Under the pieces are notes generated by a model. It was not told the origin of the DNA and ran no database searches. It saw nothing but the letters and a program-made list of their open reading frames with translations. A stretch of DNA of 16,728 bases, taken from NCBI GenBank assembly GCA_937915735.1, contig CALGGS010000266.1:1-16728 (forward strand), written 5' to 3'. A program made the position numbers and the translations under genes. This document shows positions 1 to 6,560 of the stretch, piece by piece (the first letter of the stretch is position 1; each line of letters starts with the position of its first letter). Source of the stretch: an uncultured Treponema sp. (GTDB lineage: Bacteria > Spirochaetota > Spirochaetia > Treponematales > Treponemataceae).

Positions 1-35
1 AAGCCAAAGGCATAATTTTATAAAGGAGAATTACT

Positions 36-506
36 ATGGGAAGACATAAGCATACTGTAAATCGTCCTGTTGTGCCTGATACAAAATACAATAGCCCGGT
101 TATTACAAAATTCGTCAGCAGAATGATGCTCGACGGAAAAAAAGACATTTGTGTTAAAATCGTCTATAAAGCAATGGATCAGATTAAGGCAAAAACTGAC
201 AAGGATCCACTTGAAGTATTCCTCAAGGCTCTTGATAATGTAAAACCAGCTGTAGAGTGTAAAACTCGCCGAGTTGGTGGCGCTTCTTATCAGGTTCCTC
301 TTGAAATCCGCGACTCACGCAAAGAAGCTCTCGCAATGCGCTGGATTATCGGTGCTGCGCGCTCTCGAAGCGGTCACGGTATGGCAGATACACTCGCTCT
401 TGAATTGCTCGATGCATACAACAGCACTGGTGCTGCTTACAAGAAAAAGGAAGATACACACAAAATGGCAGAGGCAAACAAAGCTTTTGCCCACTACCGC
501 TGGTAG
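36..506 (+). CDS. rpsG: 30S ribosomal protein S7
   Basis: S7 is a primary 16S rRNA-binding protein that organises the head of the small subunit and lines the E site. The 156-residue product has the usual family length. It shows the family pattern throughout: the basic start MGRHKHTVNRP, MMLDGKK near residues 30-36, the conserved segment VKPAVECKTRRVGGASYQVP (residues 69-88), and RWIIGAAR with the following HGMADTLALELLDA helix. The strong Shine-Dalgarno AAGGAG at 23-28 sets the ATG. In most bacteria the gene follows rpsL, which would lie just left of the window. Unlike the common rpsL-rpsG-fusA order, it is closed here by a terminator and no fusA follows. Identification is secure. Confidence 0.97.
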   Translation: MGRHKHTVNRPVVPDTKYNSPVITKFVSRMMLDGKKDICVKIVYKAMDQIKAKTDKDPLEVFLKALDNVKPAVECKTRRVGGASYQVPLEIRDSRKEALAMRWIIGAARSRSGHGMADTLALELLDAYNSTGAAYKKKEDTHKMAEANKAFAHYRW

Positions 507-514
507 AATTGAAG

Positions 515-539
515 GCCCCCATTTTCGGGGGCTTTTTTT
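515..539 (+). terminator. Rho-independent terminator after rpsG
   Basis: A perfect 6-bp GC stem (GCCCCC at 515-520, GGGGGC at 527-532) with a 6-nt loop is followed directly by seven T. It begins 9 bases after the rpsG stop and would end the ribosomal-protein transcript. The gap to the next start is so short that the downstream gene either depends on read-through or has a promoter buried in this segment. Confidence 0.9.
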
Positions 540-561
540 ATAAAAAATTTGGAGGATTTAT

Positions 562-1695
562 ATGAAAATCGCAAAAATGCTTGGTGTCGTTTCGGCACTC
601 GCTCTCGTACTCGCTGGCTGTAACTCAAAGAGTTCTACAATTAAACTTGGCTCAATCGGGCCTCTTTCCGGAAACTATGCTGTTTACGGTGGTGACTGTA
701 AAAACGGCGTGGAGCTTGCTGTAAACGAAATCAACGCAGCTGGTGGCGTAAACGGTCAGCTTTTTGAGCTTATCGCTGAAGACGATGAAGGGGCGGCAGA
801 AAAATCTGTATCTAGCTACAAAAAACTCGTTACAAAAGACGGTGTTAAATTCATTATCGGTTCACTTACTTCTGGCTGCGCAATCGCTATCACACCGCTC
901 GCTCAGGCTCAGAAAATCGTTCAGATTGCTCCTGCCGCAACTGCTCCGGCCGTAACAGATGCCGGAAACTACATTTTCCGTGCTTGCTACGACGACCCTT
1001 TCCAGGGAACTGTAGGTGGAAAATTCGCCGCTGAAAATTTGGGCGCAAAAAACGCCGCAATTCTTTATGATATCGGAAATGACTATTCAGTCGGCCTTAT
1101 GGAAAATTTTAAGGCAGAATTTGAAAAAGACGGAGGAACAATCGTTTCTCTCGAAACATATTCAACAGGCGACAAGGACTTCAACGCTCAGCTTACAAAA
1201 ATCAAGAATGCTTCTCCTGATGTAGTTTATCTTCCTGATTACTATTCAACAGTCGCTCTTATCGTAAAACAGCTTCGTGCTCAGGGAATCGACACCCCAA
1301 TCGTTGGCGCTGACGGCTGGGACGGACTTACAGAAAACGCAGGTGACGAGGTTCTTAACGGCTTCTATTCAAATCACTACGCAGCTGACTCAACTGACGA
1401 AAAAGTCGTGAATTTTGTAAAAAATTACAAAGAAAAATACACTCTCACACCGACATCTTTTGCGGCTCTTGGCTATGACTCAGTTTATATGCTCCGTGAC
1501 GCAATCGCTAAGGCTGGAAGCGCTGACAGCGAAGCGGTTCGAGCCGCTCTTGAACAGACAGATGGAAGCTATGTCACAGGAAACCTTACATTTAACGAAA
1601 AGCATAATCCTGTAAAAGGCGCTGTTATCGTTGAGCTTGTAAAGGGTGGTGACGGAAAACTCACGACTGTTTACAAAACTACAGTAAATCCGTAA
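562..1695 (+). CDS. Branched-chain amino acid-type ABC transporter substrate-binding lipoprotein
   Basis: This is a periplasmic-binding-protein type I receptor of the LivJ/LivK (Leu/Ile/Val-binding) family. It captures a small substrate, typically an amino acid, for an ABC importer. The 377-residue protein has a lipoprotein signal peptide with lipobox LAGC and acylated Cys20. The mature start IKLGSIGPLSGNYAVYGGDC matches the family opening, and NGVELAVNEINAAGGVNG (about residues 48-65) and VVYLPDYYSTVALIVKQLR are further signatures. GGAGG at 551-555 fixes the start. No permease (livH/livM) or ATPase (livG/livF) gene is adjacent: the next gene is an unrelated antiporter and there are terminators on both sides, so the partners must be encoded elsewhere. 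Family assignment is firm; the substrate is not known. Confidence 0.9.
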   Translation: MKIAKMLGVVSALALVLAGCNSKSSTIKLGSIGPLSGNYAVYGGDCKNGVELAVNEINAAGGVNGQLFELIAEDDEGAAEKSVSSYKKLVTKDGVKFIIGSLTSGCAIAITPLAQAQKIVQIAPAATAPAVTDAGNYIFRACYDDPFQGTVGGKFAAENLGAKNAAILYDIGNDYSVGLMENFKAEFEKDGGTIVSLETYSTGDKDFNAQLTKIKNASPDVVYLPDYYSTVALIVKQLRAQGIDTPIVGADGWDGLTENAGDEVLNGFYSNHYAADSTDEKVVNFVKNYKEKYTLTPTSFAALGYDSVYMLRDAIAKAGSADSEAVRAALEQTDGSYVTGNLTFNEKHNPVKGAVIVELVKGGDGKLTTVYKTTVNP

Positions 1696-1717
1696 GACTC
1701 CGCCCTGTGCTGTGTTT

Positions 1718-1765
1718 GCCCTTCCGCTGCCGCTTCTTCTGGCTGTTGTAAAGCGGAGGGGCTTT
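1718..1765 (+). terminator. Probable terminator after the binding-protein gene
   Basis: GCCCTTCCGCT at 1718-1728 pairs with AGCGGAGGGGC at 1752-1762: 11 bp with one G-U pair and a 23-nt loop, followed by TTT and a T/C-rich run. A longer-range pairing CTCCGC (1698-1703) with GCGGAG (1753-1758) competes with it. The stem is strong, but the loop is large and the T tract is short, so efficiency is uncertain. Confidence 0.45.
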
Positions 1766-1781
1766 GCCTGATTACTTTCTC

Positions 1782-1810
1782 TTTTCACTTTTCTTTTATC
1801 TCACTATAAT
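1782..1810 (+). promoter_or_regulatory. Sigma-70-type promoter of the antiporter gene
   Basis: A perfect -10 box TATAAT (1805-1810) lies 17 bp downstream of TTTTCA (1782-1787), which matches 4 of 6 bases of TTGACA. Transcription would start near 1817, only about two bases before the ATG at 1819, so the message would be effectively leaderless. No Shine-Dalgarno sequence is visible before this ATG, which fits. Confidence 0.55.
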
Positions 1811-1818
1811 TCTTTTCT

Positions 1819-3561
1819 ATGGAAAATCCATTGTCTACAATTTTGCCGTCTTTTTTTCATTTTTCAGATTTACACGGCACTCAGTTAATGCTATTGGTCG
1901 GAATCATGATGTTTTTTGGCTCCTTCGGAGGAAGAATTTTTCAAAGGCTAAAGATTCCTCAGGTTGTCGGCTATATCGTAATCGGAATTTTAATCGGAGT
2001 CTCAGGCTTTGCTGTTCTCGGGAAAAACACCGTCGCCGCATTGAATCCGATTTCTACGGCATCTCTTTCTTTAATCGGATTTTTGGTCGGTGCTGAGCTT
2101 AAAATCGAAGTTATCAAAAAATATGGAAAGCAATTTGTCGGTATTCTGATTGGGGAGTCTATAACGCCGTTTTTTGTCGTGGCCCTTTTAACAGGCTCCG
2201 TCACTTATCTTTTTACGAAATCTCTTGCGCAATCGCTTTCTTTCGGGCTTATTTTGGGAGCGATTTGTGCCGCCACTGCCCCGGCCGCAACAACTGATGT
2301 CTTAAAGGAATATCGCACGAAAGGTCCCTTGACAACTACTATCTTAGGAATTGTCGCAATGGACGACGCCGTTGCCCTTATTTTGTATGCCATTGCGGCG
2401 ACGATTTCTGCTCCTCTTTTGGGCGGAAATGAAGTTTCTTTTCTTTCTCAGCTCGGAGCTATAGCATACGACATTTTTGGTTCAGTCACCTTGGGGCTTC
2501 TGTTCGGCTTTATCTTGAATCTGATTTTAAAAAACATTATGCAGAACGAGGGGAGGGTTTTGGGCTTTGCGCTGGGAACGCTCTTTTTGTGTACGGGGCT
2601 TTGCTCTTCTCTTGGCCTCGACAATATTTTGTCTTCGATGTTCATCGGATTTTTTATGACGAATTTCGCTCACCCGAAAACGAATGTAATGTTCCGTCTT
2701 GTCGAAAAATTCACTCCGCCGATTTATGTCCTCTTCTTCGTTACGGTGGGGGCAAAGCTTAATGTCTGGATTGTCACGCCTTTTATCGCGATAATCGCGC
2801 TTTTGTATGTTGGTGGCAGAACTCTCGGAAAGACAATAGGAAGCCGTCTGGGAGCGCGGATTACGCACGCACCTGAAACAGTCCGAAAATATCTTCCGTT
2901 CTGTCTTTTAAGCCAGGCGGGTGTTGCGATTGGTTTGAGTATTGCCGCCGGAAACGACTTTCCGGACTCAATCGGTCCTCAGATTATGCTTATCATCACG
3001 GCAACGACCTTTATCGTTCAGATTTTAGGCCCGATTTGCGTAAAATACGGTGTTACAAAAGCGGGCGAGGTCGGGCTGAATGTCACCGCAGAAGACTTGA
3101 TGAAAAGTGCGAGGGTCGGCGATGTTTGTATAAAAGGTCATCATCTTTGCAGGGGAGAGTCTTATACAATCGTAAATGACACTGATATGGTCGGAGAAAT
3201 CATCGCGAATTTTACTCATCACGAAAATATGAACTACGAGGTTCGCTCTACGGAAAAAGAAACGGACGGAAAACTTGTCGGTCAGATTTCTATCGAGCAT
3301 TTAAAAGAAGCCTTGCAAATGGGCGAGATGGGTGAAAACCTTCTTGCGATGGATTTAATGGAAAAGCCGAAAATCACCTGCACGCCGGAAACTCCTCTTC
3401 CGGAAGCGAACGAGCTTTTTACGGATTATGACACAGATTCAATCTGCGTGGTTGACGGCGAAAACCGCCCGCTGGGAATGTTGGAGAAATTTGCGCTTGA
3501 CCACTATATTCACACAAGAATCGTTGAGCTTGAGCATAAGCTTGCAAAAATGGAAGGCTAG
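1819..3561 (+). CDS. CPA2-family cation/proton antiporter with C-terminal CBS-type region
   Basis: This inner-membrane Na+(or K+)/H+ exchanger of the KefB/NapA-like CPA2 family has 580 residues. Residues 1 to about 400 are a dense series of hydrophobic helices. They include AATAPAATTD (the unwound-helix region) and GIVAMDDAVALILYA, whose Asp182-Asp183 pair occupies the ion-binding position; an Asp-Asp pair is the pattern of electrogenic exchangers. The TrkA-N/NAD-binding domain typical of KefB/KefC is not evident. The cytosolic tail (about 420-570) instead looks like a CBS-domain pair, with MDLMEKPKITCTPETPLPEA followed by DSICVVDGENRPLGML, and could sense an adenine nucleotide. The start is chosen at the ATG directly after the -10 box; no SD is present, and the next in-frame ATG would remove residues before the first helix. 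Ion specificity is unknown. Confidence 0.85.
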   Translation: MENPLSTILPSFFHFSDLHGTQLMLLVGIMMFFGSFGGRIFQRLKIPQVVGYIVIGILIGVSGFAVLGKNTVAALNPISTASLSLIGFLVGAELKIEVIKKYGKQFVGILIGESITPFFVVALLTGSVTYLFTKSLAQSLSFGLILGAICAATAPAATTDVLKEYRTKGPLTTTILGIVAMDDAVALILYAIAATISAPLLGGNEVSFLSQLGAIAYDIFGSVTLGLLFGFILNLILKNIMQNEGRVLGFALGTLFLCTGLCSSLGLDNILSSMFIGFFMTNFAHPKTNVMFRLVEKFTPPIYVLFFVTVGAKLNVWIVTPFIAIIALLYVGGRTLGKTIGSRLGARITHAPETVRKYLPFCLLSQAGVAIGLSIAAGNDFPDSIGPQIMLIITATTFIVQILGPICVKYGVTKAGEVGLNVTAEDLMKSARVGDVCIKGHHLCRGESYTIVNDTDMVGEIIANFTHHENMNYEVRSTEKETDGKLVGQISIEHLKEALQMGEMGENLLAMDLMEKPKITCTPETPLPEANELFTDYDTDSICVVDGENRPLGMLEKFALDHYIHTRIVELEHKLAKMEG

Positions 3562-3563
3562 CT

Positions 3564-4343
3564 ACGAGAAATTTTTCAACTCCGGCACTCATTTTATCTA
3601 CTCAAATCTCTGGTGAAAACAACCGCCGCGTTACAATCTTTTCTCCAGAGGAAGGAATCTTTTTCGCTACTCTTTACGGCGGTCCAAAATCTAAATTGCG
3701 TTCGCTGGTCTCGGCGATGAATAGCGGAATTATCTATCTTTATCGGGATGAGGTTAAAAATCAGACAAAAATAACTGATTTTGATGTAAAAAATTATCAT
3801 CTGTCTTTCAGGGAAAATCTTTTTAAAACATACGCCGCCTCTTTTGCCACTGAAATCCTTATAAAGACAAAATGTGCCGGAAGCTTTTCAGAATCCTGGA
3901 AAATTATAAACGGCTTCTTAGACGGAATGGAGCTTTCAGACGAAAATGAGTCAAGGCTTGGTTTAGTCAGGTTTTTATGGAGATATCTGTCTTTGCTCGG
4001 TATAAAGCCTGATTCAAACCATTGCTGCAGATGCGGGCTGTCCCTTCATTCACAAAAATTCAGCGGGGAATCCTTGTCATTAAGATATAATTTTTTGCCC
4101 CTGGAAAACGGATTTTCCTGCCCTGACTGCAGCGTTTCCTTTGAAAAAAAAGAAAATTTCGTGCTGTCCAAGGCCGCTATTACATACCTGGCGGCGATTT
4201 CAAGCTTGTCACCAAAGGATGTCAGGATGATTAGTGTTTCAGGAGCGAGTTATCTTGAAATGAAGCAAGTCGTTTTTTACCTTATTGAATCTGCGTGCGG
4301 AACTAAGTTGAATTCCCTGGAAAGCGGGCTTGGTATCCTGTGA
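3564..4343 (+). CDS. recO: DNA repair protein RecO, probable non-canonical start
   Basis: RecO loads RecA onto SSB-coated single-stranded DNA in the RecFOR pathway. The frame reads an intact RecO N-terminal OB fold from about 3570 (RNFSTPALILSTQISGE, then NRRVTIFSPEEGIFFATLYGGPKSKLRSL). It continues through the helical domain to a zinc site made of CxxC at 154-157 and CxxC at 186-189. The full length would be 259 residues, normal for the family. There is no ATG, GTG or TTG between the upstream in-frame stop (TAA 3537-3539) and TTG 3696, and starting at 3696 would delete most of the OB fold. I place the start at ACG 3564: GGAAGG at 3552-3557 lies 6 bases upstream and the antiporter stop (3559-3561) is two bases before it, suggesting translational coupling. 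Gene identity is firm; the exact start is inferred. Confidence 0.85.
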   Translation, partial: TRNFSTPALILSTQISGENNRRVTIFSPEEGIFFATLYGGPKSKLRSLVSAMNSGIIYLYRDEVKNQTKITDFDVKNYHLSFRENLFKTYAASFATEILIKTKCAGSFSESWKIINGFLDGMELSDENESRLGLVRFLWRYLSLLGIKPDSNHCCRCGLSLHSQKFSGESLSLRYNFLPLENGFSCPDCSVSFEKKENFVLSKAAITYLAAISSLSPKDVRMISVSGASYLEMKQVVFYLIESACGTKLNSLESGLGIL

Positions 4344-4370
4344 TTTTGACGAAAATCCATTTTAGGACAC

Positions 4371-4400
4371 TAGACATAACAATCATTATTTTGATAAAAT
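4371..4400 (+). promoter_or_regulatory. Candidate sigma-70 promoter of the infC operon
   Basis: TAGACA (4371-4376, 5 of 6 to TTGACA), an 18-bp spacer and TAAAAT (4395-4400, 5 of 6 to TATAAT) precede infC and would start transcription near 4407. An alternative overlapping pair is TTGATA (4391-4396) with TACAGT (4414-4419) at 17 bp. The intergenic stretch after recO is AT-rich and has no obvious terminator. Confidence 0.5.
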
Positions 4401-4448
4401 ACTTAGATATATTTACAGTGGTGTTTGTTTTATGAACACAGAGGAGGA

Positions 4449-4973
4449 ATGTTGGCAGATACAAAAGGTTTGCGAGTCAATGAACAGATTCGTGTACGAG
4501 AGGTCAGACTTATTGACGATGAGGGTGGCAAGAACGGAATCGTTTCCACAAGAGAAGCACTCGCATTGGCAAGAGAACGAGATTTAGACCTCGTAGAAGT
4601 TTCGCCAAACGCAAATCCGCCGGTTTGTAAAATCTTAAACTACGGTAAATACAAGTTCGAGCAGGAAAAAAGGCTCCGTGATTCCCGCAAGGCTCAAAAA
4701 GCCCTTAAGCTCAAGGAAATTCGTATGCAGCCAAAAATTGGCGCCGGCGACCTTGATACTAAGGCAAAGCATGTTCAGGAATTCCTAGACGAGGGTGACA
4801 AGGTAAAGGTTACGATTCGCTTCCGTGGTCGTGAGCTTGCCCATACAGAACTCGGCTATGATGTCTTGAACGAAGTATTGAAAAGGCTCGTCGAAGGCTC
4901 TTATGTCATCGAAAAGCCTGCCGCAATGGAAGGGCGATTTATGTCAATGACAATAAACGCCAAGGCCAAATAA
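4449..4973 (+). CDS. infC: Translation initiation factor IF-3
   Basis: IF-3 binds the 30S subunit, blocks premature 50S joining and checks start-codon fidelity. The protein has the N-domain (GLRVNEQIRVREVRLIDDEG and ALALARERDLDLVEVSPNANPPVCKILNYGKYKFEQEK) and the C-domain (KEIRMQPKIGAGDLDTKAKHVQEFLDEGDKVKVTIRFRGRE, ending in FMSMTINAKAK). The start is ambiguous. GAGGAGG at 4441-4447 is only one base from ATG 4449 and four from TTG 4452; a TTG at 4425 lies upstream of that SD and is unlikely. With ATG 4449 the product is 174 residues, normal for the family. infC is followed by rpmI and rplT, the classic operon order. In other bacteria infC uses a rare start codon for autocontrol, so the TTG option is worth keeping. 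Confidence 0.95.
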   Translation: MLADTKGLRVNEQIRVREVRLIDDEGGKNGIVSTREALALARERDLDLVEVSPNANPPVCKILNYGKYKFEQEKRLRDSRKAQKALKLKEIRMQPKIGAGDLDTKAKHVQEFLDEGDKVKVTIRFRGRELAHTELGYDVLNEVLKRLVEGSYVIEKPAAMEGRFMSMTINAKAK

Positions 4974-5034
4974 TATAGAGTCCAAAATCTTTTGTGTATG
5001 CAAGAGTACTCTAGTTAATTAAGAGGTGGCTAAA

Positions 5035-5238
5035 ATGCCAAAAATGAAGACAAAGAAAGCCGCAGCTAAAAGATTTTCTTTTACTGGAACAGGCAAAGTA
5101 AAGTACAAGAAGATGAACCTTCGCCATATCTTGACGAAAAAATCAGCAAAACGAAAGATGCATCTTCGACATGCAGGTATCCTTTCTGAGGATTCAACAA
5201 AATCACTTCGTAAGCAGATGCTTCCGTACGGTAATTAA
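5035..5238 (+). CDS. rpmI: 50S ribosomal protein L35
   Basis: L35 is a small basic protein of the large subunit. The 67-residue product begins MPKMKTKKAAAKRF, the conserved L35 start, and continues with GTGKVKYKKMNLRHILTKKS and KRKMHLRHAG, ending LRKQMLPYGN. An in-frame GTG at 5026 overlaps the ribosome-binding site GAGGTGG (5023-5029). ATG 5035 lies five bases after that site and matches the family N-terminus, so it is preferred. The infC-rpmI gap holds a weak inverted repeat, TAGAGT (4976-4981) with ACTCTA (5008-5013), plus a palindrome AGAGTACTCT at 5003-5012. These might be part of a regulatory leader, but I could not match them to the known L20 leader. Confidence 0.95.
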   Translation: MPKMKTKKAAAKRFSFTGTGKVKYKKMNLRHILTKKSAKRKMHLRHAGILSEDSTKSLRKQMLPYGN

Positions 5239-5257
5239 GGTTATAAAGGAGTAAACT

Positions 5258-5617
5258 ATGGCTAGAGCAATAGATGGTACAAAACGCAATAACCGCCGTG
5301 CAAAAATCTTAAAGCTTGCAAGCGGATTTACAGGACGACGCGGAACAAACTACAAAGCAGCAAAAGACGCTGTAACAAAGGCACTTAATCACGCTTATGT
5401 TGACCGCCGCGACCGCAAAGGCGACTTCCGCCAGTTGTGGATTGCCCGAATCAACGCCGCAGTTCGTGAAGAAGGTCTCTCTTACTCACGATTCATTAAT
5501 GGTCTTACAAAGGCTGGAATCACTTTGAACCGCAAGGCTCTCTCAAACCTCGCAATCGAAGACCCTGCTGCATTCAAGGCTGTTGTTGAAGCTGCAAAAA
5601 AAGCTCTCGAAGCATAA
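5258..5617 (+). CDS. rplT: 50S ribosomal protein L20
   Basis: L20 binds 23S rRNA early in large-subunit assembly and represses its own operon in several bacteria. The 119-residue product has the usual length and family pattern: a long basic N-terminal helix with KRNNRRAKILKLASGFTGRR, then NHAYVDRRDRKGDFRQLWIARINAAVREEGLSYSRFINGL, and a C-terminal domain with LNRKALSNLAIEDPAAF. The SD AAAGGAG at about 5246-5252 precedes the ATG. It is the third gene of the infC-rpmI-rplT operon and is followed 16 bases later by the ZapB-like gene with no terminator between, so the division genes are probably co-transcribed. Confidence 0.97.
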   Translation: MARAIDGTKRNNRRAKILKLASGFTGRRGTNYKAAKDAVTKALNHAYVDRRDRKGDFRQLWIARINAAVREEGLSYSRFINGLTKAGITLNRKALSNLAIEDPAAFKAVVEAAKKALEA

Positions 5618-5633
5618 ATTTCTGGAGTAAAAA

Positions 5634-6212
5634 ATGATTTCATTCGATCAAGTTCTGTTGTTGGAAGAAAAAGTAGAAAGTGCTGTTAAAAAAATTGAAC
5701 AGCTAAACGCAGAGAACGCCTCTCTTCGATTAAAAGTTGAAGAACTTTCAAATGCGCTCAATGCAAAATCGGAGCAATTTACTTCTTTCCAGTCTGACCA
5801 GAGCAAAATCGAAGAAGGAATCTTAAAGGCTTTGAATCGCCTCAATGCGGTAGAAAATGTAATTCTTTCTGCCACAGACGCTGTAAATAATGCGAACGAG
5901 GCCCTTCAAAGCACTTCTTCTGCAAGGGCTGTTGCTTCTCCGGCAGAAGAAGAAATCCCGCAAGAAATCGAAGTTCCTGTGCAAGTAAATGAAGCGCTTC
6001 AAAATGAAGAGCCTTTTGTACAGAATGAAATCCCGGCACAGATAAACGAATCCTTTGTGCAGAATAGCGAGCCTGTTCAGAATGAATCTTCTGACGCTTT
6101 AACTCCTGATATTGATTTTGAATTCGGTGACTCTGAGCCAAATCAGAACCCTCAGAACGAAAAAAATCCAGATTCTGAAAATCAGGGACAAGCTCTTTTC
6201 GATATCTTCTAA
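5634..6212 (+). CDS. ZapB-like coiled-coil protein with long acidic N/Q-rich tail
   Basis: The first 75 or so residues form a heptad coiled coil (FDQVLLLEEKVESAVKKIEQ, then NAENASLRLKVEELSNAL). It resembles the ZapB pattern FEKLEAKVQQAVDTITLLQ, a Z-ring-associated factor that binds ZapA. Unlike ZapB (about 80 residues), this protein has 192. The extra region (about 80-192) is low-complexity, rich in E, N, Q, P and S, with an imperfect repeat of the type VQVNEALQNEEPFVQNEIPA and QINESFVQNSEPVQNE at about 114-151. It closes with an acidic stretch DIDFEFGDSE and an aromatic end ALFDIF. No membrane segment or signal peptide is visible. GGAG at 5623-5626 sets the start. The next gene, three bases downstream, is ZapA-like, which supports the division role. 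The family call rests on pattern and neighbour, not on a search. Confidence 0.6.
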   Translation: MISFDQVLLLEEKVESAVKKIEQLNAENASLRLKVEELSNALNAKSEQFTSFQSDQSKIEEGILKALNRLNAVENVILSATDAVNNANEALQSTSSARAVASPAEEEIPQEIEVPVQVNEALQNEEPFVQNEIPAQINESFVQNSEPVQNESSDALTPDIDFEFGDSEPNQNPQNEKNPDSENQGQALFDIF

Positions 6213-6215
6213 AAT

Positions 6216-6560
6216 ATGGGAGAGCTAGTAATCGACGCTTTTAACCCGCCCTTTGTAATCAAGGCGAATGAAAGCGATGAATATCTCAACAAACTTCTCG
6301 GATATTACAAAAAAATCACCCAGCAAATAAAAAATTCGAATTCCCTTCAAAATGATTTGCAGGTTTCTGCTCTGGCGGGGGTTATGCTCTGTGACGAGCT
6401 TTACAAGGAAAAATCAAAAATATCACAAATCTCAAAGGGAAAAATTCCAACATCAAGCATAATCGTAGACAAAGAAAAGAGCGAAGAAGCCGAAAAGCTT
6501 GCAAAAAAAATGATTGAAAAGCTGGATAAGGCTTTGGATGAAAATAATGGAAACTCTTAA
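6216..6560 (+). CDS. zapA: ZapA-like cell division protein
   Basis: ZapA binds FtsZ filaments and stabilises the Z ring at mid-cell. This 114-residue protein has the ZapA layout: a short N-terminal beta region (ELVIDAFNPPFVIKANESDEYLNKLLGYYKKI), the helix with SLQNDLQVSALAGVMLCDELYKEKSK that matches the family consensus of a hydrophobic AALxxADEL-type segment, then a C-terminal coiled coil (SEEAEKLAKKMIEKLDKALDE). It starts three bases after the stop of the ZapB-like gene and has no good SD of its own, which suggests translational coupling. Its end overlaps the start of the DUF188 gene. Family assignment is by pattern and context; similarity to characterised ZapA is low. Confidence 0.7.
   Translation: MGELVIDAFNPPFVIKANESDEYLNKLLGYYKKITQQIKNSNSLQNDLQVSALAGVMLCDELYKEKSKISQISKGKIPTSSIIVDKEKSEEAEKLAKKMIEKLDKALDENNGNS

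Noticed and set aside
274..543. 89-codon + strand frame overlapping rpsG and its terminator
   Set aside because: Out-of-frame shadow of rpsG. It reads through the terminator stem and has no similarity to a known protein.
4432..4581. ATG at 4432 giving a short frame of about 49 codons before and into infC
   Set aside because: No Shine-Dalgarno sequence, and the frame is out of phase with infC. Its codons are the frame-shifted infC sequence. A leader peptide is not supported.
5026..5034. GTG 5026 as the start of L35
   Set aside because: The GTG is part of the ribosome-binding site GAGGTGG. Starting at ATG 5035 matches the conserved MPKMKTKK N-terminus.
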